Assembly (NCBI GenBank): GCA_003254885.1
Contig: QANT01000037.1
Span: 1-31,651 of the forward strand
Reading direction: 5' to 3'
Length of the DNA: 31,651 nt
Source: Purshia tridentata
Taxonomy: Eukaryota > Streptophyta > Magnoliopsida > Rosales > Rosaceae
The notes under the pieces are model-generated. The model was not told the origin of the DNA, did no database searches, and saw only the letters and a program-made list of their open reading frames with translations. Shown one piece after another: positions 29,984 through 31,651 of the stretch (its first letter is position 1; the number at the start of each line of letters is the position of its first letter). The position numbers and the translations under genes were made by a program.

Positions 29984-30147
29984 GATTTTTTGAGAGAGAT
30001 TAGTGATTGGGAAGTGTGTGGTGGAGGGATTAGATGTTTGGGAGTTTGGGTTCTTTGCTTTGAAGAGAAGAGAAGACCTCTCTAGATGTCAGTCAATGAA
30101 TCAGTCTCTAATCTCTATTTATTTGTTAGGTGGGAGACCTTTATAAG
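29984..30147 (-). promoter_or_regulatory. Core promoter and 5' leader of the GLCAT14-like gene
   Basis: On the minus strand CTTATAAAGG (30138-30147) is a good TATA box. A start about 30 bp downstream (near 30110) would give a leader of about 125 nt. The stretch between contains a GA-rich run (GAAGAGAAGAGAAGACC, about 30062-30078). The start site is inferred from TATA spacing only. Confidence 0.55.
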
Positions 30148-30675
30148 CATTCTGGTGATGTGTTGCCTTCGCTTTAGCAATCAGATGTGCTTTGATAAAA
30201 TATTCCAAAAGAAACAAAACATATAGGGACTTTTAAGAGTAAGGTTTAAGCTTAGCTTCGGAGTTAGTTGAAGTTATGAACTTACGAGGGTAGATGATGA
30301 GGTAAGAAATGAAAGTAAGTTACATTACGGTTGGATTTCATCCGATATAAGTTTTTCTATCTTTAGGCAAGGTATTGTTAATATTTTTCATCAAATCTAA
30401 TTTACTCATTTAAATTTAATCACTTATTATTTTTATACATGCTAATTTATTAATATCATAAATCGTTGAATTTATATGAGTAAATTAAATTTGATAAAAA
30501 ACATCAACATCACCTTTTCTAAATGCGGAGAAACATTATTGTGTTCAAGAATATTTAAGTACACTATAGTAATAGTATCTGGTACATTGATTTGATGCCA
30601 AGTGTCTAAATTCCCTCTTGGTAATCCAAGTTTAATTTCATATGGTTCTAGGATTTCTTATTTAGGTTTGAATTT
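30148..30675. other. AT-rich intergenic DNA
   Basis: Upstream flank of the GLCAT14-like gene; no coding sequence or clear repeat recognised. Confidence 0.4.
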
Positions 30676-31054
30676 GGGCTTATTATCGAATTTGTCCCCT
30701 CAAATATACTTTTTTTATTATTTTACCCCCGAACTTTGTATCACAAAAGGAATTCCTCCCATTTTGCTCTTCGAACTCAACTTCATCTATTTATCTAGTT
30801 TTTATCTCAAATTTGGCACGACTTTTTACTCATCAAACATTCACTAAAATCAACAATTTTATGCTCATTTTGAAGCTATGAATCTCCTCAAAAATATAAA
30901 AAAAATCAAAACGGAGCTCTGAAACTCTAAATAATAGATAGAGTTGAAAGTGTAGATGAGAGTGTAAATTTTTGGGGGCAAAGTAGGAAAATTTAACTTT
31001 TAGGGGTCAAAGTGAAAAAAAGTATATTTAGTGAGCAAATTCAATAATAAGTCT
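30676..31054. mobile_element. Small inverted-repeat element (MITE-like), ~379 bp
   Basis: The left end GGGCTTATTATCGAATTTGT and the reverse complement of the right end (AGACTTATTATTGAATTTGC) match closely, and similarity continues through AAATATACTTTTTTT on both sides, giving inverted ends of about 40 bp. Flanking heptamers TGAATTT and TAAATTT differ by one base, so a target duplication is possible. No coding capacity; the 81-codon open stretch at 30602-30847 crosses the left boundary and is chance. Confidence 0.6.
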
Positions 31055-31388
31055 TAAATTTATAGTAAATTAACAAGATAAATTAAAGAAAATTTTGTAT
31101 TTCAATTAAAAAGTAATGTAAAAATTGTATCTACTTTCATAAGAAAGTCATATTTTTTAAACTGCATCCAAAGTTTCTTAAGAGAAAATTCATATTTGAG
31201 AAGAAATTATGCCGTGTCTTTTTCATAAGTTTTCTTTTAAATGAAGTAATCTGAAATTTTTTAAAAATTCACAAATGACGGAATTTAAAATGATGTAATT
31301 TAAAATTCTAGAATATGTAAATTCTCTTGTTTGAATAACATGCAAACATAATAAATTTAGATACAAAATTTATAATTTAGTTTTTTTT
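31055..31388. other. AT-rich intergenic DNA
   Basis: Nothing recognised; A/T-rich with short repeats of AATTTAAAAT-like words near 31270-31310. Confidence 0.4.
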
Positions 31389-31640
31389 TTATGCATCAAT
31401 TATAAAAAAGTGATGGTGATAATGGCAACTATAAAAATGATGCTTGTAGTGAGTTGACAATGGTTGTAGGGGTGATAGCCTACAGGCGGTGGGAGAAATN
31501 AGCGGCGAAAATTGGACTGTTGGTGGCGGCAACGACGATGGTGATGGTTGCGGTGTCAATGGTGGTGACGGTGGCAAGATGGTGGTACTGGTGGTGATAC
31601 TGTGATTAATTGGCCAAGGTGATGGGTGAACACGGAATTT
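31389..31640. repeat. GGT/GAT-rich degenerate simple-repeat tract
   Basis: The tract is dominated by GGTGGT, GGTGAT, GATGGT and GGCGGC words, with a single N at 31500. Periodic triplets create a spurious Pro/Ser/His-rich minus-strand ORF. The window ends in a T run right after it. Confidence 0.7.
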
Positions 31641-31651
31641 TTTTTTTTTTT

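Noticed and set aside
31389..31577. Minus-strand Pro/Ser/His-rich ORF (extensin-like at first sight)
   Set aside because: It comes from a GGT/GAT simple repeat, contains an N and lacks a signal peptide or regular SPPP motifs.

Overview
This window is nuclear DNA of a flowering plant, most likely a eudicot. The evidence is spliced genes with plant-type GT/AG introns, plant-specific families (a multiple-C2 transmembrane protein and a GT14 arabinogalactan glucuronosyltransferase), AT-rich intergenic DNA, and layered Ty1/copia, LINE, long-LTR and MITE remnants. A woody Rosaceae species is a guess from general appearance only. The sequence looks like a draft assembly: it contains three single-N positions (714, 27840, 31500), two of them flanked by near-identical direct repeats.

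Layout. (1) 1-4258: the 3' part of a decayed Ty1/copia retrotransposon (gag, protease, integrase, RT, RNase H) ending in a ~318 bp 3' LTR. (2) 4435-5265, minus: the 5' exons of an ankyrin-repeat gene. Its next exon would lie beyond the copia element, so the element probably sits antisense inside the gene or has cut it. (3) 5822-6866: a GGCCC-rich repeat block that may be a non-autonomous DNA element. (4) 7039-10831: a second, more decayed copia element with internal duplications, stopping abruptly inside RNase H. (5) 10832-13801: a ~2.97 kb block with TGTAACACCCCG...CGGGGCGTGTCA ends, best read as a solo LTR. It carries five 52-bp tandem units, each able to fold into a hairpin, and arm changes between units are matched across the stem. 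(6) 13802-19210: gene-poor DNA with a possible LTR-like block, a Myb/SANT-like pseudogene (minus), a copia RNase H fragment (minus) containing a 16-bp-arm quasi-palindrome, and a 125-bp tandem duplication whose second copy has taken a 445-bp Tourist-like MITE. (7) 19779-22784, plus: an intact intronless MCTP gene (1001 aa), the best gene in the window. (8) 23568-24592: a LINE 3' end with RNase H-like remnant, a tandemly repeated T-rich tail and poly(A). (9) 25027-29983, minus: an intact four-exon GT14/GLCAT14-type gene (405 aa) whose 3.5 kb third intron is full of duplications and foldbacks. (10) 30148-31651: intergenic, with a small inverted-repeat element and a GGT/GAT-rich tract.

The host genes are not obviously functionally linked. 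The MCTP (plasmodesmata/ER contact sites in its family) and the GLCAT14-like enzyme (Golgi modification of arabinogalactan proteins) both belong to cell-surface biology, but their proximity need not mean co-function. I found no new multi-gene system. The observations most worth testing are the hairpin tandem array with compensatory changes in the long LTR, the MITE insertion with its empty site preserved next door, and the antisense copia insertion at the ankyrin gene.
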